Made by a program: the position numbers and the translations under genes. The notes under the pieces were generated by a model. That model searched no databases and was not told where the DNA came from. It saw only the letters and a program-made list of their open reading frames with translations. Source: Flavobacterium eburneipallidum (GTDB taxonomy: Bacteria; Bacteroidota; Bacteroidia; Flavobacteriales; Flavobacteriaceae). From it: DNA of 64,000 nt. This document shows positions 40,936-50,679 of the stretch, piece after piece (positions within the stretch are counted from its first letter, which is position 1; every line of letters starts with the position of its first letter). Where the stretch lies: NCBI RefSeq assembly GCF_027111355.2, contig NZ_CP114291.2:868001-932000 (forward strand), given 5' to 3'.

Positions 40936-41928
40936 ATGAAACGTATTTTAATCCTTTTGCTGTCATTAAGTTCTATCTTATCGTCAGCGCAAACTATGGA
41001 GAATTTATTTGAACTAACCGTTGCTCAAGATGGTTCTGGGAATTTCAAAACCATTCAAGAAGCCATCAACAATGTTAGAGATCACGCCGAAATTCGAGTG
41101 ACAATTATCATTAAACCAGGAATTTATAATGAAAAAGTTGTGATTCCTTTTTTTAAAAGAAATATAACTCTGAAAGGATTGGACAAAGAAAAAACGCTAA
41201 TTACATACAATGATTATTCTGGAAAACCATTTAGAGGAATTGACATAACAGGAAATCCAAAATTCAGTACTTACACTTCTTACACTTTATTGGTTCAAGG
41301 AAATGATTGTTCCGTGGAAAATCTGACTATCGAAAATACCGCTGGAAAAGTAGGTCAAGCAGTGGCATTGCATACTGAAGGGGATCGCTTGGTTTTTAAA
41401 AATTGTTCTATTTTAGGAAATCAAGATACTTTATATTTAGCAAAAGGAGGAACCAGAAATTATTTTGAAAACTGCTACATCAACGGAACGACCGATTTTA
41501 TTTTTGGTGCCGCAACGGTTTATTTTTACAATTGCACCATCGAAAGTTTGACTAATTCTTATGTTACCGCAGCATCTACAACACAGCAAGATGCCCACGG
41601 TTTTGTATTCGTTGATTGCAAATTGACTGCAAAAGATACTAGTGTAAATAAAGTTTTCTTGGGAAGACCATGGCGACCTTATGCACAAACAGTTTTCATT
41701 AATACTGAAATGGGAAGCCATATTCTTGCTGAAGGTTGGAATCCTTGGAAAGGCGACAAGAATTTCCCAGACAAGGAAAAAACAGTTTTTTATGCTGAAC
41801 ATGGTAGTAAAGGCGAAGGCGGAAAAGATACTTCAAAAAGAGTTGCTTGGTCACACCAACTAAAAAAAGCCGATCTTAAAAAATATGATTTGGGTAAAGT
41901 ATTCAACGGTTGGAATCCTAAAAATTAA
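40936..41928 (+). CDS. Pectin methylesterase, CE8
   Basis: A 330-residue exported enzyme that removes methyl esters from homogalacturonan, opening it to PL1 and GH28. The ATG at 40936 yields a signal peptide MKRILILLLSLSSILSSAQ; the frame is open further upstream, but that stretch overlaps the preceding gene. It is a right-handed beta-helix with all key residues: D164 in GNQDTLY, D187 in TDFIFG and R244 in LGRPWRPY, plus Q142 in GQAVAL. The GH28 gene begins five bases after its stop. Confidence 0.92.
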   Translation: MKRILILLLSLSSILSSAQTMENLFELTVAQDGSGNFKTIQEAINNVRDHAEIRVTIIIKPGIYNEKVVIPFFKRNITLKGLDKEKTLITYNDYSGKPFRGIDITGNPKFSTYTSYTLLVQGNDCSVENLTIENTAGKVGQAVALHTEGDRLVFKNCSILGNQDTLYLAKGGTRNYFENCYINGTTDFIFGAATVYFYNCTIESLTNSYVTAASTTQQDAHGFVFVDCKLTAKDTSVNKVFLGRPWRPYAQTVFINTEMGSHILAEGWNPWKGDKNFPDKEKTVFYAEHGSKGEGGKDTSKRVAWSHQLKKADLKKYDLGKVFNGWNPKN

Positions 41929-41933
41929 AAAAT

Positions 41934-43583
41934 ATGAACAAAATATTTTCCAAGGAGCTTCTTTTGTTCCTTTTTTGTGTAGTTGCGATACAAGTTCAAG
42001 CACAAACTAAACCCTATTCTTGGAATAATTTACCAGTAATTACTGAACCTGTGTTCAAAAAGGACACCATCAACATCATCAAATATGGGGCAAAACCAGA
42101 TGGAACTTTTTTAAATACCAAAGCAATCAATGATGCTATTTCAGCTTGTAATGCCAATGGCGGTGGAGTGGTTTTGATTCCCAATGGCTTTTGGTTAACG
42201 GGTCCAATAAAATTGAAAAGCAATGTTAATTTGCATTTAGAAAAAAATGCTCTTTTGTTGTTTTCAAAAAATTTCGACGATTACAAAATTATTGAAGGCA
42301 ATTACGAAGGCGTTCCATCGGCAAAAAATGAATCGCCAATTATGGGAACTAATTTGCAGAATATAGCCATAACCGGAAAAGGAACTATTGATGGAAACGG
42401 TGATGCTTGGCGAATGGTGGGAAAAAATAAATTGACCGAATCCGAGTGGAAAAATAAAATAGCCTCTGGCGGAAGTGTGAGCGAAGACCAAAAAATCTGG
42501 TTTCCTTCCGAAAAAACGAAGAAAGCCTATTATGAAAAACCTTCAACTTTACTGAAACCAGGAGTTAAGCTGGAAGATTTTGATCCAATAAAAGATTTTC
42601 TTCGTCCTAATTTGATTGTGCTTACCAGTTGTAAAAATGTATTGTTAGAAGGTGTTGTTTTTCAAAATTCTCCCGCTTGGAATGTACATCCATTAATGTG
42701 CGAGAATTTGACAATGAGAGATTTGTTTATAAAAAACCCAGATTATGCCCAAAACGGGGATGGAGCAGATATCGAGTCTTGCAAAAATGTATTGATGGAA
42801 AATTGCGTTTTTGATGTAGGCGACGATGCCATTTGTATCAAATCAGGTAAAGATGTAGAAGGTAGAAAAAGAGGGATGCCAACAGAAAATATGATTATCA
42901 GAAACAATACTGTTTATAGCGGTCACGGAGGTTTTGTGATTGGTAGCGAAATGTCGGGTGGAGCTAGAAATATCTTCGTTTACGATTGTACTTTTAGAGG
43001 AACTGACAAAGGACTTCGTTTTAAAACCACTAGAGGAAGAGGTGGAGTGGTCGAAAATATCTTCATCAGAAACATCAATATGGTTGATATTGTTAGCGAA
43101 GCTATTTTCTTTGATATGTATTATTGGGTAAAATCTCCAAAACAAAATGAAGTGGTTGCAGTGCCTCCAGTTACGGAAGAAACGCCAATTTTTAGAAATA
43201 TTTATATAGACAATGTGGTGTGTAATGGCGCTAAAAAAGGAATCTTTGTGAGAGGTATTCCAGAAATGCCAGTACAAAATATTTATATGGAAAATTTGGT
43301 TCTGAATACTGACATTGGTGTTGAAATCAAAGATGCTAAAGGAATTTACATCAAGAATTGTGACTTTACCACCAAGAAAGGAAAAGAATTGATTTACATC
43401 GAAACGAGTCAAAATATCTCTTTCGATACGATAAAAAGCAATCAATCCGAAGGGACTATTTTTAACATCAATGGTGAAAGCAGTTTGGATATTAGTATTA
43501 AAAATTCGACTTTTTCAGAGAATTTGACCAAGGCAGTTTTTAATAATAAAGCTGTTGCAAAATCATTGAAATTCAATAAATAA
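41934..43583 (+). CDS. GH28 polygalacturonase-type enzyme (first copy)
   Basis: A 549-residue exported beta-helix hydrolase (signal peptide to about residue 23, QVQAQ). The catalytic aspartates are D276 in QNGDGADIES, and D297 and D298 in VGDDAICIKSG. H331 lies in SGHGGFVIGSE, and the RFKTTRGRGG segment holds the substrate Arg/Lys. The first motif is NGD rather than the usual NTD. It probably releases galacturonic acid from oligogalacturonides or RG fragments in an exo manner. Its stop overlaps the CE12 start by one base. Confidence 0.88.
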   Translation: MNKIFSKELLLFLFCVVAIQVQAQTKPYSWNNLPVITEPVFKKDTINIIKYGAKPDGTFLNTKAINDAISACNANGGGVVLIPNGFWLTGPIKLKSNVNLHLEKNALLLFSKNFDDYKIIEGNYEGVPSAKNESPIMGTNLQNIAITGKGTIDGNGDAWRMVGKNKLTESEWKNKIASGGSVSEDQKIWFPSEKTKKAYYEKPSTLLKPGVKLEDFDPIKDFLRPNLIVLTSCKNVLLEGVVFQNSPAWNVHPLMCENLTMRDLFIKNPDYAQNGDGADIESCKNVLMENCVFDVGDDAICIKSGKDVEGRKRGMPTENMIIRNNTVYSGHGGFVIGSEMSGGARNIFVYDCTFRGTDKGLRFKTTRGRGGVVENIFIRNINMVDIVSEAIFFDMYYWVKSPKQNEVVAVPPVTEETPIFRNIYIDNVVCNGAKKGIFVRGIPEMPVQNIYMENLVLNTDIGVEIKDAKGIYIKNCDFTTKKGKELIYIETSQNISFDTIKSNQSEGTIFNINGESSLDISIKNSTFSENLTKAVFNNKAVAKSLKFNK

Positions 43584-44368
43584 TGATGAAAAATTATAAA
43601 AGGCTATTAGTTGCTTTTGTATCTATATTGGTTTTAAGTGCTTTTAATCCAAAACCTAAAGTGACCACAATTTACTTAATCGGAGACTCTACTGTAGCCG
43701 ATTACTCATTAGAAGAAAATTATCAAACCAAAAGATTTCCTTTGGTGGGTTGGGGACAAATGTTTCAACCCTTTTTTCAAAAAGACAGTTTGAAACAGCT
43801 TACGACTATTTTAGGCAATGCCAAAGAAGTAAAAATCGACGATAGAGCCAAAGGAGGGAGAAGCACCAGAACCTTTTTTCAAGAAGGTCGTTGGGCTGAA
43901 GTATATAAATCCTTGCAAAAAGGTGATATTGTGATGATGCAATTTGGGCATAATGATGCATCTGTAGAAAAAACCGAACGTTATGTTGATATTCAAGGGT
44001 ATAAAGAATTCTTGCGTCTTTTTATCAATCAAACTCGTGAAAAAGGAGCCACCCCAATTGTCATGACTCCGGTTGCCAGAAACTATCCTTGGAAAGACGG
44101 TAAGTTAACCAATGTTCACGGAGAATATCCACAAGCAGCCAAAGATGTTGCCAAAGAACTCAACGTAAAATTGATTGATTTGAATGAATTATCGATAGCG
44201 TTTTTTACCAGCAAAGGACAAGAATATGTGACCAAAAATTATTTTATGACTTTCGAAGCTGGTTTATATGAAGCTTATCCCAACGGACAAAAAGACAATA
44301 CCCATTTTCAAACCGAAGGAGGAAAGGAAGTGGCAAAATTGGTTTTCAATGCGATGAAAAAACTTTAA
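43583..44368 (+). CDS. Rhamnogalacturonan acetylesterase, CE12 (SGNH hydrolase)
   Basis: A 261-residue SGNH esterase with a hydrophobic N-terminus (about 8-21) serving as signal sequence or anchor. Block I is LIGDSTVAD with S36. KGGRSTRTF holds the block II Gly, QFGHNDASV the block III Asn, and DNTHF near the C-terminus the D238 and H241 of the triad. CE12 removes acetyl groups from galacturonic acid of RG-I. It is translationally coupled to the GH28 gene through a TAATG overlap and is the last gene before the long intergenic region. Confidence 0.88.
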   Translation: MMKNYKRLLVAFVSILVLSAFNPKPKVTTIYLIGDSTVADYSLEENYQTKRFPLVGWGQMFQPFFQKDSLKQLTTILGNAKEVKIDDRAKGGRSTRTFFQEGRWAEVYKSLQKGDIVMMQFGHNDASVEKTERYVDIQGYKEFLRLFINQTREKGATPIVMTPVARNYPWKDGKLTNVHGEYPQAAKDVAKELNVKLIDLNELSIAFFTSKGQEYVTKNYFMTFEAGLYEAYPNGQKDNTHFQTEGGKEVAKLVFNAMKKL

Positions 44369-45095
44369 TTTCATAAAGATTTAGTAACCTAATTTCAGTT
44401 TCTTTTTTATAAATACTTTTTCAAAGCTTTACTTTTTGCTTAATCGTTAAAGCAGCGATGTAAGAATTTACTTTTTTAGCAAAAAAAAATTCAATAAAGT
44501 TAAAATTTTAACATTTTGAAATCGATTTCGTAAATGGATTTTTTAGATTTTAAATCAAGTTTATTTTAGTAGTTTTTGATTAAAAAAAACTTCTTCTTTG
44601 AGTTTTTTTTTATTGTCTAAATATCTGTAAATCAGTTATTTGTTTTTGTTATTTAAAATATCATAAGAAACTATTTTTTAATTTTTTTATATAAAAAAAC
44701 GCAGTATAATTCCATAATTTGTTTAAAAATTAGTTATGAGATTTTTTCTTTTAAAAACAGGTTTTTTCTGCTTATAAGTCACTTTTGTTAAATTTATCTC
44801 AACAATACAAAACAAATGGGGTTAAAAATTAAAATAAATCAGTAATATCGGTATTTTTTTTGCTAATTTTATTTTAGGTGTTCATTTTTTATGAATATGA
44901 TTTATTTTTACTACTTTTATTTTGTAAAAATCAAATAGCAGGATAGTGCAGGATAGTTTAGGTTTACCTAGCTAATAATTTTGACCAAAATAGTATAATT
45001 GTATCTTTTACATTTATTAATTTTTGGTTTTTCCAGAAACTACTGTAAAAAATATTTTTTTATAACTAACTAACTTTAATTTAACTAAAACATTT
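44369..45095. other. 727-base AT-rich intergenic region before susC
   Basis: No coding sequence is supported here. It is strongly A/T-rich with many T-runs, and contains a tandem repeat plus a small palindrome about 130 bases before the SusC start (listed separately). It likely holds the SusC/SusD promoter and a long untranslated leader. I saw no RNA gene and no perfect TAnnTTTG box; TATCTTTT near 45002 is the nearest match. Confidence 0.6.
44938..44970 (+). promoter_or_regulatory. Tandem 10-base repeat and palindrome in the susC upstream region
   Basis: GCAGGATAGT occurs twice in a row (44938-44947 and 44948-44957), followed at once by TAGGTTTACCTA (44959-44970). It is the only such G-containing repeat in the AT-rich region, 126 bases before the SusC ATG, and is a good candidate regulator site. 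Confidence 0.45.
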
Positions 45096-48000
45096 ATGAA
45101 ACAAACTATTAAACAGGTATGTGGGGTACTGTTATTTATGCTGTTAAGTTTGTCGGGTTTTGCTCAAAATGCCGATGGAGGAAAAATTATAACAGGTAAT
45201 GTAGTCGATAACACAGGTATTGGGATACCAGGAGTGAATGTAATCGAAAAAGGAACTAAAAATGGCGTAACAACCGATATGGATGGTCGTTATAAAATTA
45301 CAGTAAAGAATGGATCAATTCTTACATTTGCATTTATAGGAATGGACAGAATAGAAAAACCAGTTGGTAATTCATCAACTATTAATGTAACAATGAAAGA
45401 AGATGCAACACAACTTGATGATGTTGTAATTGTTGGATATGGAGCGCAAAAAAGAGGTAATCTTACGGCATCTGTTGTTACAATAAAACCAGATGACATT
45501 AAAGATCTGCCTGTTTCTAATTTAGCAGAAGCTTTAAGAGGATTGTCTCCTGGAGTAAATGTGAACAATGCAAATGGATCTAGCCGTCCGGGTGGAGCTG
45601 CTACTATTAATATTCGTCAATCTTTTGGGTTTACAAATGCTACTGCATTATTTAGTGTTCCTTTGATTGTAATTGATGATATGGTGCAAATTGATCCAGC
45701 AACGGGTAGAACTACACAAGAAGCATTCGATAGATTAGATCCTTCAGAAATTGAAAGTATTACTATTTTGAAAGACGGTTCGGCAGCGATATATGGTTCT
45801 CGTGCTTCTCAAGGTGCTATTATTGTTAAAACCAAAAGAGGAAAAGAAGGTAAAGCAAAACTTTCTTATTATTCTCAATTTGCTGTGAATGATGCGGTAA
45901 GTCATCAGAAAACAATGAGTGCTTATGAGCATGGTGTTTGGAAAAACAGATTTTTGAGATCTAATTTAGATGCGAATCAAGCTAAATATTTTTCTGATGC
46001 TGAATTAGAACAAATGAAAGGGTTAGATTATGACTGGTTGAAAAAAGCATGGAGAGCAGCGACTCAACAAAGACATGTGCTTAATGTAAGTGGTGGTACG
46101 GATAAAGCAACTTATTTTGCAGGTATTAATTTTTATACCCAAGGAGCAAATTTAGGAGAACAAGATTATAAGAGATGGAATTTCCGTACAGGTACTACTG
46201 TTAAAGTTACAGATAATTTAGAGTTTTCAGCTTCGGTTTCTGGAAGTTCAACCGATACTCAAAAATCATTTACAAAGGCTTCTGCAAACTTAAATGATAG
46301 TAGTTTTGGTTCTCTTTCTTCAGGAGAACAAGCAGATTATATGTATTTATTGCACATGCCAAAATATATTCCTTGGGAAACGACTGTGGCTGGTAAAGAA
46401 TATTGGCTATCTCCGTTTGCACGTACCGATGTTAATTTAGGAAGTGCTAATAATAGAGGTACTATTGCGGGTTGGAATTATTTTGCTGCATTAGATGCAG
46501 GTAAACAAATAGATGAGGATTTTTCATACAACGTAAATTTGAATTTGACTTACAAAGTACCTTTTATCAAAGGAATGTCTATTAAAGGAAGTTATGCTAG
46601 AAGTCAGTCTGCTTCTCATACAGAACAAGTTCAATTGCCTTTTGATTTGGCTAGAATAAGAAACTATGAAACAGTTGGTAATCATTTAGCAGGAGCTGCT
46701 GATCCAACATTTTATGATGTTGTAACTAACCCAAATGGGGATTATATTTTAGATACCAATAGCGCACAATCAAGAGTTTATTATACTTCTGATTTGGATA
46801 AAATGATTCAGACAAATCTTTTTGTTAATTACAATAGAACTTTTGGTGATCATAGTATTGATGGAATGGTGGGTGTTGAACGTTCGGAGCTAAATAATAA
46901 AAATGTACGTTTAGCTTATGAGGGAACGGGAAAAGACTATTTAGGAGATTATGCTACAGCAGGACCTATAAGTACTAATTCAACAGCGACAAAAGTAGAG
47001 TCAGGTAATCTTTCTTATTTAGGACGTTTAAATTATAGTTTCAAGGATAAGTACTTATTATCACTAATTTTCAGAAGCGATGCTTCTACAAAATTTGCTC
47101 CGCAAAATTATTGGGGCTTTTTCCCTGGAGCACAAGTAGGTTGGGTTGTGTCTAAAGAGAAATGGTTTTCTGAAAATGTATCATGGGTAGATAATTTAAA
47201 ATTCCGTTATTCAATTGGAAAAACAGGAAAAGATGCTATCAATCCTTGGCTTTGGCAGCAATTATATGAACCAATTGTGGATAAAGGTGCTCAATTTGGA
47301 AATTTAGGCGGTACATTAGGAACAGGTATAACACCTCGTATTACGCCAAATGCAGATGTTCGTTGGGATGCTAGTGTGAAGCAAAATTATGGGATAGATT
47401 TGGCTTTGTTAAATAATAGATTACAAATAACTGCTGATTATTATTATAATAAATCAACTGATATGTTGGTAAGTTTAGCAAGTATTGTTGGAACTCCAAT
47501 TTCAGTAGGAGGAGGGTTAGCAGAACGTAATTATGCAGCTGTCGATGATTGGGGTACAGAATTTTCTGTGAATTGGAATGACAGAATCAAAGAGAATTTT
47601 AGTTATAATGTCGGGGTTAACTTTGGTTTTACTAATAATGAAGTACAAACTTATCCACTTTCTGCTCTAGCGCTTCCATCTGCAAATGTTATTCGTGAAG
47701 GTCAATCGTTAATTTTTCCTTCATGGGGATTCAGAACTTGGAAAGGAACTTCTTCAGGAGACGGTATCCTTCGTACGGATGAAGATGTTACCAACTATTG
47801 GAATTATTTGACAGCAAATGCAACAGCTGCTGGGGGAACTCCTAGTTATGTTGGTAATATCACAAATGTTAGCAATATGAGAAAAGGGATGTTAGCTTAT
47901 GAAGATGTTGGAGGTGTATTTAATACTGCTACTGGTGTTCAAGCTGCAGCTGATGGAAAGATTGCAACAGGTGAAGATTATGTGAAATTGGTTAATAAAA

Positions 48001-48476
48001 ATAGAACCTATGGATTTACCACAAATCTTGGATTCAAATACCATAGTTTTTATTTTAAATCACAAATTGCTACTTCTTGGGGAGGTTACAATGCTATTGA
48101 TTTAATTAGACAAGGAACTGGATCTGCACATAATGATTGGTCACATGAAGTTTTTTGGACAGATATGTATGATGCTACAACGAATCCAAACGGGAAATAC
48201 CCTAACATGTATCAAGGTGCTAATTTCAACCCATCTGATTTCTGGCAGTTAAATAATTTTAGATGTGTGGTTAGAAATTTATCAATAGGTTTTGCTGTTC
48301 CAAAAGAGGCACTAAAAACTATAAAAGTGGACGGTCTTAATTTTGGTATTACAGGTCAAAACCTATGGGATTTGTATAATCCTTATCCTAATAAATACCG
48401 CAATATGTATGATGATTCTTCTACAAAGTATCCTACTCTTAGAACTTGGTCATTAAGTATTAATGTTGCATTTTAA
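45096..48476 (+). CDS. SusC-family TonB-dependent outer-membrane transporter
   Basis: A 1126-residue outer-membrane beta-barrel that imports oligosaccharides together with SusD. The signal peptide ends near GFAQ (about residue 24). A carboxypeptidase-D-regulatory-like domain follows (about 30-110, GNVVDNTGIGIPGVNVIEKG). The TonB box/plug begins DVVIVGYGAQKRGNLTASVV (about 109-128), with SITILKDGSAAIYGSRASQG in the plug. The barrel ends with an aromatic C-terminus, LSINVAF. It is the only SusC in the visible locus, so it should handle the main import of pectic fragments. It uses more AT-rich codons than the neighbouring enzyme genes. Confidence 0.95.
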   Translation: MKQTIKQVCGVLLFMLLSLSGFAQNADGGKIITGNVVDNTGIGIPGVNVIEKGTKNGVTTDMDGRYKITVKNGSILTFAFIGMDRIEKPVGNSSTINVTMKEDATQLDDVVIVGYGAQKRGNLTASVVTIKPDDIKDLPVSNLAEALRGLSPGVNVNNANGSSRPGGAATINIRQSFGFTNATALFSVPLIVIDDMVQIDPATGRTTQEAFDRLDPSEIESITILKDGSAAIYGSRASQGAIIVKTKRGKEGKAKLSYYSQFAVNDAVSHQKTMSAYEHGVWKNRFLRSNLDANQAKYFSDAELEQMKGLDYDWLKKAWRAATQQRHVLNVSGGTDKATYFAGINFYTQGANLGEQDYKRWNFRTGTTVKVTDNLEFSASVSGSSTDTQKSFTKASANLNDSSFGSLSSGEQADYMYLLHMPKYIPWETTVAGKEYWLSPFARTDVNLGSANNRGTIAGWNYFAALDAGKQIDEDFSYNVNLNLTYKVPFIKGMSIKGSYARSQSASHTEQVQLPFDLARIRNYETVGNHLAGAADPTFYDVVTNPNGDYILDTNSAQSRVYYTSDLDKMIQTNLFVNYNRTFGDHSIDGMVGVERSELNNKNVRLAYEGTGKDYLGDYATAGPISTNSTATKVESGNLSYLGRLNYSFKDKYLLSLIFRSDASTKFAPQNYWGFFPGAQVGWVVSKEKWFSENVSWVDNLKFRYSIGKTGKDAINPWLWQQLYEPIVDKGAQFGNLGGTLGTGITPRITPNADVRWDASVKQNYGIDLALLNNRLQITADYYYNKSTDMLVSLASIVGTPISVGGGLAERNYAAVDDWGTEFSVNWNDRIKENFSYNVGVNFGFTNNEVQTYPLSALALPSANVIREGQSLIFPSWGFRTWKGTSSGDGILRTDEDVTNYWNYLTANATAAGGTPSYVGNITNVSNMRKGMLAYEDVGGVFNTATGVQAAADGKIATGEDYVKLVNKNRTYGFTTNLGFKYHSFYFKSQIATSWGGYNAIDLIRQGTGSAHNDWSHEVFWTDMYDATTNPNGKYPNMYQGANFNPSDFWQLNNFRCVVRNLSIGFAVPKEALKTIKVDGLNFGITGQNLWDLYNPYPNKYRNMYDDSSTKYPTLRTWSLSINVAF

Positions 48477-48495
48477 TTTTAATTTAATTGTAATT

Positions 48496-50499
48496 ATGAA
48501 AACAAAATTTAATAAATATTTAGTTGTATCCCTTCTAATCGTTCTTGGAGTTTCTTCCTCTTGTAATGATGATTTTTTAGAAGAAAAAAAACAGTTTAGG
48601 TACTACGATGAGACTTTTATGGAAAGTGAAACTCGTGTCAATCAGTATGTAAATAATTTGTATTTTGATTTTTTTGATGGATTTAAAGCACCTGGAGCAA
48701 TTAAAACAGGTCTTTATAGTACAACAGAAACGTCTTATACTGAAGAATTAGGGGGAATTTCAAATTTAATTAACCCAAACGTAACTTTACAAAATGCAGC
48801 TGATGGTTCTAGCTACTATGGAACTACTCTAGGTTCTACACTTCGAAACGAACCTTATACCAGAATTAAAGATTGTAATTTTTTATTGGAAAAATTAGAT
48901 GTAGTTGGAGCTGCTTTACCTCAAGCTTTTCGTAATGCAATTAAAGGGCAAGTGTATTATTTACGTGCATTACAATATTTTGATTTAATGCGTACTTATG
49001 GAGGGGTTCCTATTGTAACTAATAGTCAGCAAGCATCGCCAACTGATGAATCCATTAAAACACCGCGAGGAACGGTAACTGAAGTAGTTAATCAAATTGT
49101 GGCTGATTTGGATTTGGCGGCTACTTTATTACCTCCAAATTGGGATGCAGCCAATTATGGTCGTTTTACAAGAGGAGCTGCTTTGGCTCAAAAATCAAGA
49201 GTATTATTGACCTACGCAAGCCCATTATTTAATAAAGGTTGGGATACTTCAACTACACGTTGGGATGTAGCATTAGCTGCAGGTTTAGCTGCTGAAACAC
49301 AACTGACAACTGACGGTTACGGTTTGTATGGTACAAATGCGAAACAATGGGCTGAAATGTTTTATATTAATGATAATGCTAAAAATAGTGAAGCTATTGT
49401 TGTTAAACTTTTAGCTAATGGTATTACTGCATTGTTTTCAAACAACTCTTGGGAAAGATCGATGAGATTGGCTAGTCAAGGTGGTGTAGCTGGTGGTGGT
49501 GTGAAAGTACCTAAAAGAATGATTGATTTATTTCCAACTAATACTGGCGCCAGACCTGTTGCAGGAACTAATTATGATCCATTTCTTTTCTTTAAGGATC
49601 GTGATCCACGTTTTTATAGAACTTTTGGTTTTTCAGGCGTTGCTTGGCCATACACTAACACTCTTGGAAATACCACACAAACAACTGTTTGGGCTTATCG
49701 TTGGGCAGTAAGTAGTGCGTCTAATACGGCTTTTGGTTTTAGTTTAGGTAATGATGTGCCTAGTCCAGCTTTTGTGCGTAAAATGTCAAATCCTGCTGCT
49801 GGTAATGCAAGTAATTTTCAGTATTCTGGAACAGATATTATGGAATATCGTTATGCAGAGCTATTGTTGAACATAGCTGAATGTTATGCTGCTAAAGGAG
49901 ATGTAACTAACACATTAGTGTATTTAGGTAAAATTAGAAATCGAGTAGGAATTCCTTCTGCTAATAATTATGGTATTGGTACATTGGCAACTAAATATGC
50001 TGCTCTTGAAGCTGTATTGTACGAACGTAGAGTAGAATTAGCTTATGAAGGAAAACGTTTTTGGGATATACAACGTTGGATGTTATATAGTGACGATAGT
50101 TCCGTAAATGAAGATGATACAAATGCAAAACTTGGTTTTCCAATAATAAATGGTACACAGCGTATTGGTAACTATTTACACTATAAAAATGGTTTCAGTC
50201 CTACAGGTACAGATCCATTGGCTACAGCACGTGCTGCTATTTCAGTAGATCCTGATGCTTCAAATTTTGCTGCTCAAATTACTCTTTTAGCTAATTTTTA
50301 TACAGCTAACTTTGAATTGAAATCGCCTCCTTCTCCTATGGATAACGTGAGTAGTACAGCAACTAATATTTTATGGAGACCTAATTATTATCTTATGGGA
50401 CTTACACAGACTGTTTTATCTCAAAATCCATGGTTGATACAAAACAAAGGATGGAATGATTCTACAAACTCTCCAGGAACATATAATTATCAAGAATAA
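48496..50499 (+). CDS. SusD/RagB-family surface glycan-binding lipoprotein
   Basis: A 667-residue lipoprotein that closes over the SusC barrel and binds the glycan outside the cell. The ATG at 48496 gives the lipoprotein signal MKTKFNKYLVVSLLIVLGVS ending SSCNDDF; an earlier in-frame ATG overlaps susC. Tetratricopeptide-like helices cover the core (RALQYFDLMRTYGGVPIVTN at about 155-174, ELLLNIAECYAAKGD, YERRVELAYEGKRFWDIQRW). It lies 19 bases after susC. A stable hairpin occurs 110 bases downstream of its stop, before the next lyase gene. Confidence 0.95.
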   Translation: MKTKFNKYLVVSLLIVLGVSSSCNDDFLEEKKQFRYYDETFMESETRVNQYVNNLYFDFFDGFKAPGAIKTGLYSTTETSYTEELGGISNLINPNVTLQNAADGSSYYGTTLGSTLRNEPYTRIKDCNFLLEKLDVVGAALPQAFRNAIKGQVYYLRALQYFDLMRTYGGVPIVTNSQQASPTDESIKTPRGTVTEVVNQIVADLDLAATLLPPNWDAANYGRFTRGAALAQKSRVLLTYASPLFNKGWDTSTTRWDVALAAGLAAETQLTTDGYGLYGTNAKQWAEMFYINDNAKNSEAIVVKLLANGITALFSNNSWERSMRLASQGGVAGGGVKVPKRMIDLFPTNTGARPVAGTNYDPFLFFKDRDPRFYRTFGFSGVAWPYTNTLGNTTQTTVWAYRWAVSSASNTAFGFSLGNDVPSPAFVRKMSNPAAGNASNFQYSGTDIMEYRYAELLLNIAECYAAKGDVTNTLVYLGKIRNRVGIPSANNYGIGTLATKYAALEAVLYERRVELAYEGKRFWDIQRWMLYSDDSSVNEDDTNAKLGFPIINGTQRIGNYLHYKNGFSPTGTDPLATARAAISVDPDASNFAAQITLLANFYTANFELKSPPSPMDNVSSTATNILWRPNYYLMGLTQTVLSQNPWLIQNKGWNDSTNSPGTYNYQE

Positions 50500-50608
50500 A
50501 ATAATAAATGTTAATTTTACAATTATTAATGTTTTTGGCATCATATTTGAAATTAGCCCTGCGAATGCAAGGGTTCACTTATCCAATTAATAGTAATAAT
50601 TAGTTAAA

Positions 50609-50647
50609 TAAATCAGCTGTATTTCTTCAAAGAATGCAGCTGATTTA
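50609..50647 (+). terminator. Hairpin downstream of susD, probable terminator or attenuator
   Basis: 50609-50619 (TAAATCAGCTG) pairs perfectly with 50637-50647 (CAGCTGATTTA). A smaller stem forms in the 17-base loop, and a short T-containing stretch follows. It may end or weaken transcription after susCD so that the binding and import pair is made in excess. Confidence 0.55.
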
Positions 50648-50679
50648 GTTTAACGACAAATTTGAAATCAAAAATTATC

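Noticed and set aside
45002..45009. TATCTTTT as the susC -7 box
   Set aside because: It differs from TAnnTTTG at the last base and has no clear -33 partner; kept only as the nearest match.
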